Positions 51,204 through 59,741 of a stretch of 64,000 bases of DNA are shown here, piece by piece. Numbering within the stretch: position 1 is the stretch's first letter; every line of letters begins with the position of its first letter. This DNA comes from Streptomyces finlayi (GTDB lineage Bacteria; Actinomycetota; Actinomycetes; Streptomycetales; Streptomycetaceae): positions 4,092,001 to 4,156,000 of the forward strand of contig NZ_CP045702.1 in NCBI RefSeq assembly GCF_014216315.1. The letters are read 5' to 3'. The notes beneath the pieces are model-generated. The model saw only the letters and a program-made list of their open reading frames with translations, did no database searches and was not told where the DNA came from. The translations under genes were made by a program, and so were the position numbers.

Positions 51204-52753
51204 GAGGTGTTCTCCTGGTCGGTCATCGGAGCGTTGAGGTCGATTTCCCGTACGACGCGATCGGCGAGCGTGACGAAGTCGCCGGTCCGGGGGAGGTAGC
51301 AGCGCTCCACGTAGCGGACGGTGATGCGGCGTACGGGCTCCTCGCCGCGGTAGGCGGGCAGATCGCCCCACCAGTAGAGCTGGCCTCCGGGCGCCTTGAG
51401 GTGACGTAGCCACCGAGGCAGGGGGCTCTTCCGTGTACCGGCGTTGAGCCGGGTGAACATGGTGGTGAGGAAGGCGACGTGCTCGGCCGACCGTTCCTCG
51501 TTCCTGTGCGGTCGGCCGTAGGACTGCTTGAGCGCGTGCAGCCGGTCCGGGTCTGCGCCGGCCTGGACGAGGAGATCCCGAAGCCGCCGGTCCCAGACGA
51601 TTCCGAGGTGGCCGTGGAGGACGGGCTCGTCCGTCAGGAAGTAGCCCTCGACGCGGCCGAACTCGCGCTCGTACGGGCACATGTAGTCGTTGTAGAGACC
51701 CCGCGTCTCCCCGGAGGCGGTTTCCACCTGCCAGTGGAGCCGGGCGGTGAAGGGCGCGTCCCACCACCCCAGATGCCAGGGCTGCCACAGCAGGTCGGCG
51801 GCGCTGAGCAGGATCACAGCGAGCGCGACCAGCGCGGCCGGCCAGCCGAACGCCGTGCCGTGATCCGTGCCGGGGAGCAGCGCGACGGCTGTCGCGAGGC
51901 CGATGTTGGCGGCGACGTTCTCCCAGAAGAGGATGCCGGAGGCGATGGCGACGACGAGGTTGAAGAGCGCGGTCGCCACCAGGATCGCGATCAGCAACCG
52001 TCGGTCGAGGAACGCGACCAGCCCGGCGGCCTCCACGACCATCGTGAGGACGTTGACGGGGCGGTCGATGACGCCCGCTCGGCGCAGGAGCCGGGACACC
52101 GTCCGGGAGGGGAGGAAGCGCGCCCAGCCCCAGGAGTACGCCGAGGCCACGAGGTAGTGCGTGCGGTTGTGCCAAGCCCATGACCAGGGGCGAGGCCCCA
52201 GACGTGCCTTGCTCCAGACCGGTTTGACGTAGTGCGACAGCGAGACGCAGCCGAGCACCAGCACGAGACCGGCCGTGGAGTCGGAAGAGGGCGGGGCGAG
52301 GACCGCGGTCACGAGGAACCAGGCGAGGTACGCCTTCAACAGGCGCACCGGCATCATCGCGTGGTGCTGCCAGCCACGCAGCCTGCCGCAGTACACGGCG
52401 ATCCAGGCCAATAGAGCGGGAGCCCAGAGGCACGAGACGACGGCGAGGAACAGTAGGAGCAGCTTGTCCCGACGCTGCGGACCGATGGGCTCCGTGACGT
52501 CGTGGTCGCTCGTCACGCCGCGCCAGGTCAGCAGGGCGATCACGAAGACGACGAACCAGCGCAGCGGCCCGGGCGGGGGCGACGTCCGGAGCGCCAGAGG
52601 GGCGATGACCGCTACGGCAGCGCCTACGGCCAGGGGTGTTGGGTGGCGGGCCAGGGCCCGTACGGTCGGGGAGACACCGAGGCGGTAGCACGCCACGACG
52701 GCGGCCACGACCGCTCCGGTCGCCACGTACGAGGGATCCAGGGGAGTCGACAT
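51155..52753 (-). CDS. Polytopic membrane protein of the glycan/secondary locus
   Basis: 532 aa. About eight hydrophobic spans in the first 320 residues, e.g. VATGAVVAAVVACYRLG, LRWFVVFVIALLTW, LLLLFLAVVSCLWAPALLAW, LLIAILVATALFNLVVAIAS and AALVALAVILLSAADLLW. A soluble C-terminal domain of about 200 residues follows (GGQLYWWGDLPAYRG, VRRITVRYVERCYL, FLTTMFTRLNAGTRK). No glycosyltransferase or flippase motif I know. Context with GT and FkbM genes suggests lipid- or glycan-linked chemistry at the membrane. Starts 6 bp after the GT stop. Confidence 0.75.
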   Translation of the reverse strand: MSTPLDPSYVATGAVVAAVVACYRLGVSPTVRALARHPTPLAVGAAVAVIAPLALRTSPPPGPLRWFVVFVIALLTWRGVTSDHDVTEPIGPQRRDKLLLLFLAVVSCLWAPALLAWIAVYCGRLRGWQHHAMMPVRLLKAYLAWFLVTAVLAPPSSDSTAGLVLVLGCVSLSHYVKPVWSKARLGPRPWSWAWHNRTHYLVASAYSWGWARFLPSRTVSRLLRRAGVIDRPVNVLTMVVEAAGLVAFLDRRLLIAILVATALFNLVVAIASGILFWENVAANIGLATAVALLPGTDHGTAFGWPAALVALAVILLSAADLLWQPWHLGWWDAPFTARLHWQVETASGETRGLYNDYMCPYEREFGRVEGYFLTDEPVLHGHLGIVWDRRLRDLLVQAGADPDRLHALKQSYGRPHRNEERSAEHVAFLTTMFTRLNAGTRKSPLPRWLRHLKAPGGQLYWWGDLPAYRGEEPVRRITVRYVERCYLPRTGDFVTLADRVVREIDLNAPMTDQENTSCARSSSTAARTSESC

Positions 52754-52759
52754 GTCCAG

Positions 52760-53908
52760 CTACCCCGCGACCGGAGCGGGTATCGGCCGGTCGACCGCCG
52801 GCAGACTCTCCAGGTACGAGGCGATCCGCTCCCGGGGGTCAGCCGAGAGGTACAGGTCCCGGTGGCGTACGACGTTGTCGCTGAGTGCTCGACCGCGCGC
52901 GAGGAATTCGAGGACAGCCCTGCGTTCGATGCGCGGGGCCGAGGTTCCCAGCCCGGCCTCGTCGATGACCTTCGCGCACCAGTGCTGGTCGTAGGTGGGT
53001 AACGGGATGAGGTGCACCGGTTTGCCGAGGACGAGCGCCTCGCTGATCAGGTTGAAGCCGGCGTTGGAGAACACGGCCTCCGAGCGGGCCATGTCCGCGA
53101 TGAACGCATCGCGGTCGAAGGCGCGGATCTCCACGCGGGCGTCGGCGTACCCGCGCAGTGACCTCAACTCCGTCGGCTGTGTGTAGATCCGTAGCGTTCG
53201 GTCCGGCACGGACTGGCGGAAGATCGAGGCCAGTTCGCGGACGGACTCCTCCGGGCCGTGGTCGAAGTAGCGGGAGAAGTAGGCCGTGACGAGGGGCTCG
53301 GTGGTGACCGGTGCCGATCTGATGAGATCGGGAATGACCGGGGCGATGAACTCGATTCTGCGGTCCTCGGCGTCGAGAGGGACGTAGGAGCAGATGAAGG
53401 ACCGGTCGACGCGGGGGGCGAAGTACCGCAGTCGCTGCTCGTCGGCTGTACGGGCGTACCGGCCGACGGTGGGAAGGTCCAGGTGTCGGTACTTGCTCTG
53501 CTGGTCGATGGAGATGAGTGGTCGGCCGAAGTGGTAGGCGAGGCGCGGGGTGTTGGGCTCGTAGTCGGTGACGAACACGTGGGGGACGCCGCTGCTTCGG
53601 ACAAGCCGACGCAGTTGGAGGTGTCGGCGGAGACCTTCCGGCGCCTGGCGGATGTTCGCGGCCACGGCGTCGCGAGCGTGGATCCGGTCGTCGCGTGCGA
53701 GGAGCGTCGGCATCCATCCGTCCCAGGTGGGGAAGCCGAGGTCCCGGAAGTACGCGACCCGGTCGGAGCCGTTGGTGATGATCCGAACCTGGTGCCCGCG
53801 GTCGCGGAGGTACTGGGCGATCGCGCTCTGCCGGACGGTGTGTCCCATGCCGATGCCGTTGACGCCGATGATCACGTTGAGCGGCTGTTCGCTTCCGTTT
53901 CCGGACAC
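52760..53908 (-). CDS. Glycosyltransferase (GT-B fold, UDP-GlcNAc transferase-like)
   Basis: 382 aa from GTG 53908 (GAAGGGA upstream). N-terminal LNVIIGVNGIGMGHTVRQSA is the Gly-rich acceptor loop of MurG/glycosyltransferase-28-like enzymes; HVFVTDYEPNTPRLAYHFGR and later SNAGFNLISEALVLGKPVHL plus IPLPTYDQHWCAKVIDEAG form the nucleotide-sugar site. It resembles MJ1255/VC2487-type GTs. The donor is unknown; UDP-sugars from the dehydrogenase/epimerase pair nearby are candidates. Third gene of the leftward operon. Confidence 0.88.
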   Translation of the reverse strand: MSGNGSEQPLNVIIGVNGIGMGHTVRQSAIAQYLRDRGHQVRIITNGSDRVAYFRDLGFPTWDGWMPTLLARDDRIHARDAVAANIRQAPEGLRRHLQLRRLVRSSGVPHVFVTDYEPNTPRLAYHFGRPLISIDQQSKYRHLDLPTVGRYARTADEQRLRYFAPRVDRSFICSYVPLDAEDRRIEFIAPVIPDLIRSAPVTTEPLVTAYFSRYFDHGPEESVRELASIFRQSVPDRTLRIYTQPTELRSLRGYADARVEIRAFDRDAFIADMARSEAVFSNAGFNLISEALVLGKPVHLIPLPTYDQHWCAKVIDEAGLGTSAPRIERRAVLEFLARGRALSDNVVRHRDLYLSADPRERIASYLESLPAVDRPIPAPVAG

Positions 53909-53927
53909 GAGGATTCCCTTCCTTCGG

Positions 53928-55244
53928 TCAGGAGAGCCGGGTGATGACATTGCGGGTGACCGCGGAGACCTGGGGATCTGTGGCCAGAAGGCGGGCCCAG
54001 TCGGTGGTGGCGGCGGTGAAAACCGTGCCGCCCGCTGTGAAGACGCCGAGGGTGGCGGCCCGGGGGCTGGGCATGGGCTCACGGGCGGCGGAGTTCCAGT
54101 CCGGGGGGAGCTCGGCCAAGCCGAGGATCTCGAAGTCCTTCGGCGTTCCGTCCTGCCCGGTGGGGCGCGGTCGGCCGACTTCGTCGTACTCGTAGGCCGC
54201 GCCGTCGCACTCGTAGCCGATCAGCGCCCCACCGTGGCCGAGGCTGTCGCCGGTCCTCAGCCCACTTCCCGAAAACACCCAGTGCCCGGCGTCCGTGACG
54301 ATGAAGCCACGGGGAGAACGGGTGCCGTCCCAGTGACCACCGCCGTTGCGGTAGCTCACGCCCAGGAGTGAGTTCTCCGGCTCAGACTCCCACCAGTGGT
54401 CCGGGCAGCCGTACGAGCTGTCCGGGTCGGTACCGGCGGGGGTGCCGGGCGGGAACTTGTCGCAGGACAACCCCGCCCCGTCCGGAGTGACGCCGACGCG
54501 CCACCAGCAGGTGTTGGCACCGAAGTTGGCAATGTGGCCGCCGGCGTCACGGAAGGCGGTCACGTGGCGTCGGGTCTCGGTGCTCCAGTATTCGTCGTGA
54601 CCGGCGGAGACCAGGAGACGGTAGCCGTCACGCAAGAACAGGCCCTCGTGGAGATCCAGGTCGGTGCAGTAGTCGGCCTCGATCCAGTTCCGTTCCATCC
54701 ACGCGATGAAGTGGGCGTCCCAATGAGCGAACGTCTGCCGGGGGGACGACGGGTCGTACGCGTCCGGCAGGCCCTTCACCGGTCCGCCTACACCGCCCCC
54801 GGGACGGCGTGTCGTGATCTGGGAGGCACTGTAGAGGCTGCCGCCGCCCGCTGTGTTGTACGCCTGGTAGGTGAACGTCGGGATCTTGTAGAGGATCCCG
54901 CGGCCGGAGGGCGCGGAGGGAGTGACGACGAGGAGGACGCGCCCCTCCCTGGCGTCCAGCGGCGGAGTGCCGGACGGGCGCTCCGTGCCCAGGACCGCGA
55001 TGTAGACACCGGACCGCCACTCCGGGGGTACGAGGAACTCGTACGCGGGCCACCGCCAGTCGGCGTCGAAACGTCCGGAGGACGCGGCACGGCCGGGCCA
55101 CTCGACGTGTCCCACATGCTGCGGTGTGGCTCCCCAGCGGTAGAAGTCGACGTGGAAGCTGGGGGCGGTGGTGGAGATGTGCAGGCGCACCACCTCGCCG
55201 GCGCGCACGCTGGGCCGGGCCGCGTATCCGTTGACCGCGATCAC
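53928..55244 (-). CDS. N,N-dimethylformamidase beta-subunit-like domain protein
   Basis: 438 aa from GTG 55244, overlapping the upstream methyltransferase stop (GTGA). An N-terminal beta-sandwich (about 1-115) with VVRLHISTTAPSFHVDFYRW is followed by the DMFase large-subunit-like domain: YKIPTFTYQAYNTAGGGSLY, WIEADYCTDLDLHEG, LLVSAGHDEYWSTETRRHVT, GGHIANFGANTCWWRVG and HWVFSGSGL. True DMFases use iron held by Tyr and Glu residues in such a domain; here no small subunit is near. Homologous domains occur in many uncharacterised actinobacterial loci. Substrate unknown, perhaps an amide or a glycan. Confidence 0.85.
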   Translation of the reverse strand: MIAVNGYAARPSVRAGEVVRLHISTTAPSFHVDFYRWGATPQHVGHVEWPGRAASSGRFDADWRWPAYEFLVPPEWRSGVYIAVLGTERPSGTPPLDAREGRVLLVVTPSAPSGRGILYKIPTFTYQAYNTAGGGSLYSASQITTRRPGGGVGGPVKGLPDAYDPSSPRQTFAHWDAHFIAWMERNWIEADYCTDLDLHEGLFLRDGYRLLVSAGHDEYWSTETRRHVTAFRDAGGHIANFGANTCWWRVGVTPDGAGLSCDKFPPGTPAGTDPDSSYGCPDHWWESEPENSLLGVSYRNGGGHWDGTRSPRGFIVTDAGHWVFSGSGLRTGDSLGHGGALIGYECDGAAYEYDEVGRPRPTGQDGTPKDFEILGLAELPPDWNSAAREPMPSPRAATLGVFTAGGTVFTAATTDWARLLATDPQVSAVTRNVITRLS

Positions 55245-55918
55245 GCGCCCTCCCTGGGGCGGGCCACACCGGACAGATGGAACGCGTCGATCGTCTCGAC
55301 GTGGGCGTCCCAACCCAGGCCATCCAGCTGGGAGGTGAGGTCGGCGGGGTCCCGGAGCACCTTCACGGCGACGTGGCGGGAACCGTCGGAGAGGGTGCGA
55401 CGTACGGTCGGCACCGGCGCCTCGTCCACCCGTTCCTCGATCTGCGCCTTCGCCGACGAGTCATCGAGGAACACCACACGGCCGCCCGGCGCCAGCGCCC
55501 ACCGGAGCAGGTCCCAGAACGGTTCCATCTCGACCGGCGGCACATGGCTGAGCCAGAAGGCGAAGAACACCGTGTCGTACTGGCGGTCCGGCTCCCATTC
55601 GAAGATGTCCGCTTCGATGAAACGGGTCGCGGTGCCCCGCATACGGTCGCGTGCCCGGCGGAGCATCTCCGGTGCCGCGTCCAGCGCGGTCAGGCTGCGG
55701 GCCCGGGGGAGGAGCAACCTGGTCCACTGGCCCGTACCGCAGGCGAGCTCCAGGACGTCACCGCTGACCGGTAGCGCGTCAAGGGCCTTCGCGAGCCGCG
55801 GCATGCTCATGCGGTCGCTGTACGTGTCGTCGTACTCGCCGGCTCGATCGCGGTAGTAGGCGATCTGCCGTTCGGACCAGTCGTCCGAACCGTGCTGCTG
55901 TGCCTTCGCTTCGGCCAT
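55241..55918 (-). CDS. Class I SAM-dependent methyltransferase, first gene of operon
   Basis: 225 aa from ATG 55918. Motifs: VLELACGTGQWTRLLLPRAR (SAM), LTALDAAPEMLRRARDRM, IEADIFEWEPDRQYDTVFFA and WALAPGGRVVFLDD. The N-terminal ERQIAYYRDRAGEYDDTYSD resembles small-molecule or sugar methyltransferases. It opens a leftward operon of five closely spaced or overlapping genes plus the phosphatase. The 270-bp upstream gap is shared with the divergent regulator. Confidence 0.9.
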   Translation of the reverse strand: MAEAKAQQHGSDDWSERQIAYYRDRAGEYDDTYSDRMSMPRLAKALDALPVSGDVLELACGTGQWTRLLLPRARSLTALDAAPEMLRRARDRMRGTATRFIEADIFEWEPDRQYDTVFFAFWLSHVPPVEMEPFWDLLRWALAPGGRVVFLDDSSAKAQIEERVDEAPVPTVRRTLSDGSRHVAVKVLRDPADLTSQLDGLGWDAHVETIDAFHLSGVARPREGA

Positions 55919-56188
55919 CGTGTAACCACACCTCTCGTCTGCCTGCGGAACGGTGGAGCTCCGTGTTGAGCAGACTGCCGAGCTGCGGCGGGCAGCGGGC
56001 TGCCGTGGTGTCGCACTCGCGATGCATAACCGCCGCTGGCCAGGCGGCGGGCGCGTTCTCGGCCAGACCTGGCCGGGATGGCCCGGGTGTCGCATCCGTG
56101 CTGAACTCCCGTCGCAGTGAAGGCCCTACGCCGCTGGTCAGACCGCCCTACGCTGTTACCGTCGTTGGTGTCGGTCGAAGGAGCTTCG
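55919..56188. promoter_or_regulatory. Shared divergent control region
   Basis: The gap separates the methyltransferase operon from the HTH-STAND-WD40 gene and must hold both promoters. CGGCCAGACCTGGCCG (near 56062-56077) is a 6-bp dyad with GACC centre. GTGTCGCA occurs twice (near 56010 and 56088). CTACGCT about 40 bp before the regulator start is a -10-like box. Candidate operator sites; unproven. Confidence 0.45.
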
Positions 56189-59100
56189 GTGGCCACAGTG
56201 CAGCGCTGGACCGGACGGGAGGCGCGCGCTCTGCGGCTCGCGACGCGTCGGAGCGTGCGTGGCTTCGCGTCCTACCTCGGCGTCAGCGACCGGACGGTGT
56301 CCAACTGGGAGGCCCGGGGCGAGGAGATAGTCGTCGCACCGGACTCCCAGGCGTTACTCGACACGGCGTTGGAACGGAGCGAAGCGGAGGTGCGGCAGCG
56401 CTTCTGGGACTCCGTCGGCGTTCCAACGCCCTCGGTCTCGGCGGCACCGGACCCTTACCTCCCGATACCCGTTCCGGAGCCCGGCTTGGTGCACAGGTCA
56501 GAAGATCTCGAAGGGCTCGTCTCCGTCCTCCGGGAGGCGTCGCAGGACGACAGCGTCGCCACGGTCGCCCTGTGCGGCCCTGGTGGATTCGGTAAGACGA
56601 CGCTGGCCACCCAGGTCTGTCACGACCCCCGCCTCCGGGACTCCTTCTCGGAGATCCTCTGGGTGGAGACCGGCGAGGGATGCACGGCCGCCAGGGTCGT
56701 CGAGCTGATATCCGACCTGTGCGTACACCTCGACGGCGATCGCCCGTCCCTCGCGGACCCGGAGCAGGCCGGCTTCCACCTCGCCCGTCTGCTCCAGGGG
56801 CGACGTGCGCTCCTCGTCGTCGACAACGTCTGGTCCGCCACCGACCTCGGCCCTTTCCTGCTCGGTGGCGATGACTGCGTACGGCTCGTGACCACGAGGA
56901 ACGTGCGCGTGTGCCCCAGCTCCGCGCGAGTCGTACGCCTGGGGCCCATGGCCCCGGGCGAGATCCGGGAGCTGCTCGTCCGCAACGTCGGGACTCTGGA
57001 CCACGCCGAGGCCGCCCGCCTCGCCGGCGTGTGCGGAGGGTGGCCCCTGCTCGCGTCGATCGTCGGGGCGAACGTCTCGCAGGAGGTCGGCTCCGGTGCC
57101 CCGGCTGATCGCGTCGTCACGGAGACGAGCGCGACTATCCGCGCGTACGGCCCTCAGGCTTTCGACGTCTGGGACTCCGACCAGCGCAAGAACGCCATCG
57201 GGCAGGCGCTTGAGTCCAGCCTCCGCAGCCTCGCGGAGAGCGTCTCGATCGCCGGGCGCACCGACCTGCGGGACCGGTATCTCTCGCTGGCCGTGTTCCC
57301 TCCGTCGGTGCCGATTCCCATGTCGGTCCTCACCGACTGGTGGGGCACCGCGAACGGATGGGATCCGCACGTGGTGCGGCAGTTCTGCAGGGTGCTGTCC
57401 GACCGGTCCCTGATCAGCGCGTACCTCGCCGACCGGAACGCCATCGTGGTGCACGACGTGTTCCGGTCCTACCTGCGCCATCTGGTCGGTGATCGGTGGG
57501 CGGCCCTTCACCGATCCCTGGTGGAGGCGTACCGGCAGCACACGGGCGGCGCCTGGGAGACCCTGGACGAGACGGAGGGGTATCTGTGGCGCCACCTTCC
57601 CTACCACCTGTGTGAGGCTGGCCTCGACGCCGAGCTCGTCAGCCTGCTGGCCTCGCCGACGTACGTCATGCGCAAGGTCGCGCTCGTCGGACACCAGTCG
57701 CTGACCGCGGACGCCGCCGTGCTCGACGCCCTGCCCGGGCGGCATGAGGTGGGCCACCCGCAGCATCAGGTGTGGGCGACCGCCCGTGCCCTGACCGGCG
57801 CCGGATATCTGCTGAACGGGCTGGAGACCCCGGCCGACATCGCCTCGACGCTCTCGATCGTGCTGCGCCGCGCATCTTTGCCCGAGGCCACCCGGTTCCT
57901 GGAAAACGCTGCGGGGGAGGGGACAGTGCTCGCCCCGAAGTGGTTGCTGCCCCCGGAGGAGCGCCCCGCTGCGGCGACGGAGCGCGGTCACATCGGTGCG
58001 GTAGTCAGCGTGGCCGCCGTCCACGACCTCGTGGCGTCGGGCGGCGAGGACGGGGTGGTCAGGCTGTGGAACCTGAACACGGGCCGACTCCTCCGAGCCC
58101 ACGAGGCCCACACCGGCTGGGTGTTCGCCACCGCGCTCTCCGCGGACGGGATGGTCCTCGCTTCGGCGGGGGACGACGGAGCGATCCGGCTCTGGCGCAC
58201 GGACACCGGCGAACCTGTAGGGGTGCTGCCGGGGCACAACCGTCGTATCCGCAGTCTCGCCTTCTCCCCGGTCGACCGCGTCCTGGTCTCCGGTGCCGAG
58301 GACGGCGCCGTATGCGTGTGGGACCTGGAGCGGCTCGTGCTCCTGCGTACGATGCGGGCGGCCGGCACCCCCGTCTGGTCCGTGGCGATCGGCGGCGACT
58401 CCGACTCGCTCGTGGCCGTGGCCGGCGAGGACGAGTTCGTCCGCCTCTTCGACCTGCGCACCGGCCGCCTCCTGGACGAACGCGCGGCACACCGGGACTG
58501 GGTCCGCTCCGTGGCCTTCGCCCCGGGCTCCTCCCTCCTGGCCTCCGGTTCCGGCGACCGCTCCGTGGCCGTGTGGGACGCGGCTGACGGACGACTCGCC
58601 CTTGTGCGCAGGATCACCGATCTCAAGGCGCGCGTGCGCGCCGTCGTCCTGGCCGCACACGACGACTTGGTCGTGGCCGCCACGGAAGAGCCGAGAATCC
58701 AGGCGTTCTCGGCGGAGAGCCCAGTGGGCGAGACCCAGCTACCGCCGGGAGTGGACTGGGTGCGCTCACTCGCCGGAACGGGAGACGGCACGGTGGTCGC
58801 CGGATGCGAGGACGGCGCCATTCGCGTCTGGGCTGTGGGGAAGAGCAGGCTGAGGACCCTGGCCGACGGCTCGAACACCGTGTGGTCCACACAGTTCGCG
58901 GCCGGCGGACGCACCGCCGTGGTCGGCGACGGCGTCGGCGGCGTCGGGGTCATCGACACCACGACCGCGACAGTCAGCCGGAGGCTCCCGGCGGCCCACG
59001 GACGCGTCTGGTCCCTGGCCTGCGGAGAGGAACACATCGCCGCGGCGTGCGGCGACGGGGCGGTCAGGGTCTGGTCACTGCTCGACACGGCCTGGTCACT

Positions 59101-59716
59101 CACCCTGAACCAGGACACCCCGCGCACGTGGGCCGTGGCGATGGCCCGTGCGACGCCCCGGGTCGCCGCGAGCACGGGGGACGGACACATACGGTGCTGG
59201 GATCTCCCCACCGGGACTCCGCTGTGGAGCCAGGACGTGCACGCCGGACGCCTACGCTCGCTCTCCTTCGACGACGCCGGAGACCTCCTGGCCGCCTGTG
59301 GTGGCGACGGTTCCGTACGCGTGTGGCACGCCACCACGGGGGAGTTCCGGAGCCGCTTCAGCAGCCCCAGCGGGTGGGCTCGCGCCGTCACCGTGGACGG
59401 ATCGGGCAACCGAGTGGCGGTCGGGGCGGGAACCGGCGATATCGCGGTACGGCATCTGGGGACGGACCGCTTCGCCTCCCACCTCTCCGGCCACACGGGC
59501 CGCATCCTCATGCTCGGGTTCACGAGCGACGAGGACCGCCTGGTATCCGCCGCGGCGGACGGAACGGTGCGCCTCTGGTCGCTCGGCGAGCAGCGACAGA
59601 TAGCCAAGGTCAGGGTGGACGCCTCACTGCACTGCGCGGCATTCGAACCCAGGACGGGCGAAGTGCTGGTGGGGAGCGCGGCCGGCGTCGTCGCCCTGGG
59701 GATCACGGACACATGA
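56189..59716 (+). CDS. HTH-NTPase (STAND/NB-ARC)-WD40 regulator
   Basis: 1,175 aa from GTG 56189 (AAGGAG upstream). Residues about 15-60 form an XRE-like HTH (RRSVRGFASYLGVSDRTVSN). The NTPase has P-loop VALCGPGGFGKTTLATQVCH (about 125-145), Walker B ALLVVDNVWSATDL, LVTTRNVRV sensor and a GGWPLLASIVG (GxP-like) loop, as in NB-ARC/STAND proteins. After a helical link, a run of WD40 repeats fills about 595-1175 (SGGEDGVVRLWNL, SAGDDGAIRLWR, SGAEDGAVCVWDL and so on; about fourteen blades by eye). STAND proteins oligomerise on a signal sensed by the repeats; the HTH suggests control of the divergent operon. Confidence 0.93.
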   Translation: MATVQRWTGREARALRLATRRSVRGFASYLGVSDRTVSNWEARGEEIVVAPDSQALLDTALERSEAEVRQRFWDSVGVPTPSVSAAPDPYLPIPVPEPGLVHRSEDLEGLVSVLREASQDDSVATVALCGPGGFGKTTLATQVCHDPRLRDSFSEILWVETGEGCTAARVVELISDLCVHLDGDRPSLADPEQAGFHLARLLQGRRALLVVDNVWSATDLGPFLLGGDDCVRLVTTRNVRVCPSSARVVRLGPMAPGEIRELLVRNVGTLDHAEAARLAGVCGGWPLLASIVGANVSQEVGSGAPADRVVTETSATIRAYGPQAFDVWDSDQRKNAIGQALESSLRSLAESVSIAGRTDLRDRYLSLAVFPPSVPIPMSVLTDWWGTANGWDPHVVRQFCRVLSDRSLISAYLADRNAIVVHDVFRSYLRHLVGDRWAALHRSLVEAYRQHTGGAWETLDETEGYLWRHLPYHLCEAGLDAELVSLLASPTYVMRKVALVGHQSLTADAAVLDALPGRHEVGHPQHQVWATARALTGAGYLLNGLETPADIASTLSIVLRRASLPEATRFLENAAGEGTVLAPKWLLPPEERPAAATERGHIGAVVSVAAVHDLVASGGEDGVVRLWNLNTGRLLRAHEAHTGWVFATALSADGMVLASAGDDGAIRLWRTDTGEPVGVLPGHNRRIRSLAFSPVDRVLVSGAEDGAVCVWDLERLVLLRTMRAAGTPVWSVAIGGDSDSLVAVAGEDEFVRLFDLRTGRLLDERAAHRDWVRSVAFAPGSSLLASGSGDRSVAVWDAADGRLALVRRITDLKARVRAVVLAAHDDLVVAATEEPRIQAFSAESPVGETQLPPGVDWVRSLAGTGDGTVVAGCEDGAIRVWAVGKSRLRTLADGSNTVWSTQFAAGGRTAVVGDGVGGVGVIDTTTATVSRRLPAAHGRVWSLACGEEHIAAACGDGAVRVWSLLDTAWSLTLNQDTPRTWAVAMARATPRVAASTGDGHIRCWDLPTGTPLWSQDVHAGRLRSLSFDDAGDLLAACGGDGSVRVWHATTGEFRSRFSSPSGWARAVTVDGSGNRVAVGAGTGDIAVRHLGTDRFASHLSGHTGRILMLGFTSDEDRLVSAAADGTVRLWSLGEQRQIAKVRVDASLHCAAFEPRTGEVLVGSAAGVVALGITDT

Positions 59717-59741
59717 GCGAGAAACGAAGGGCTTGGACACC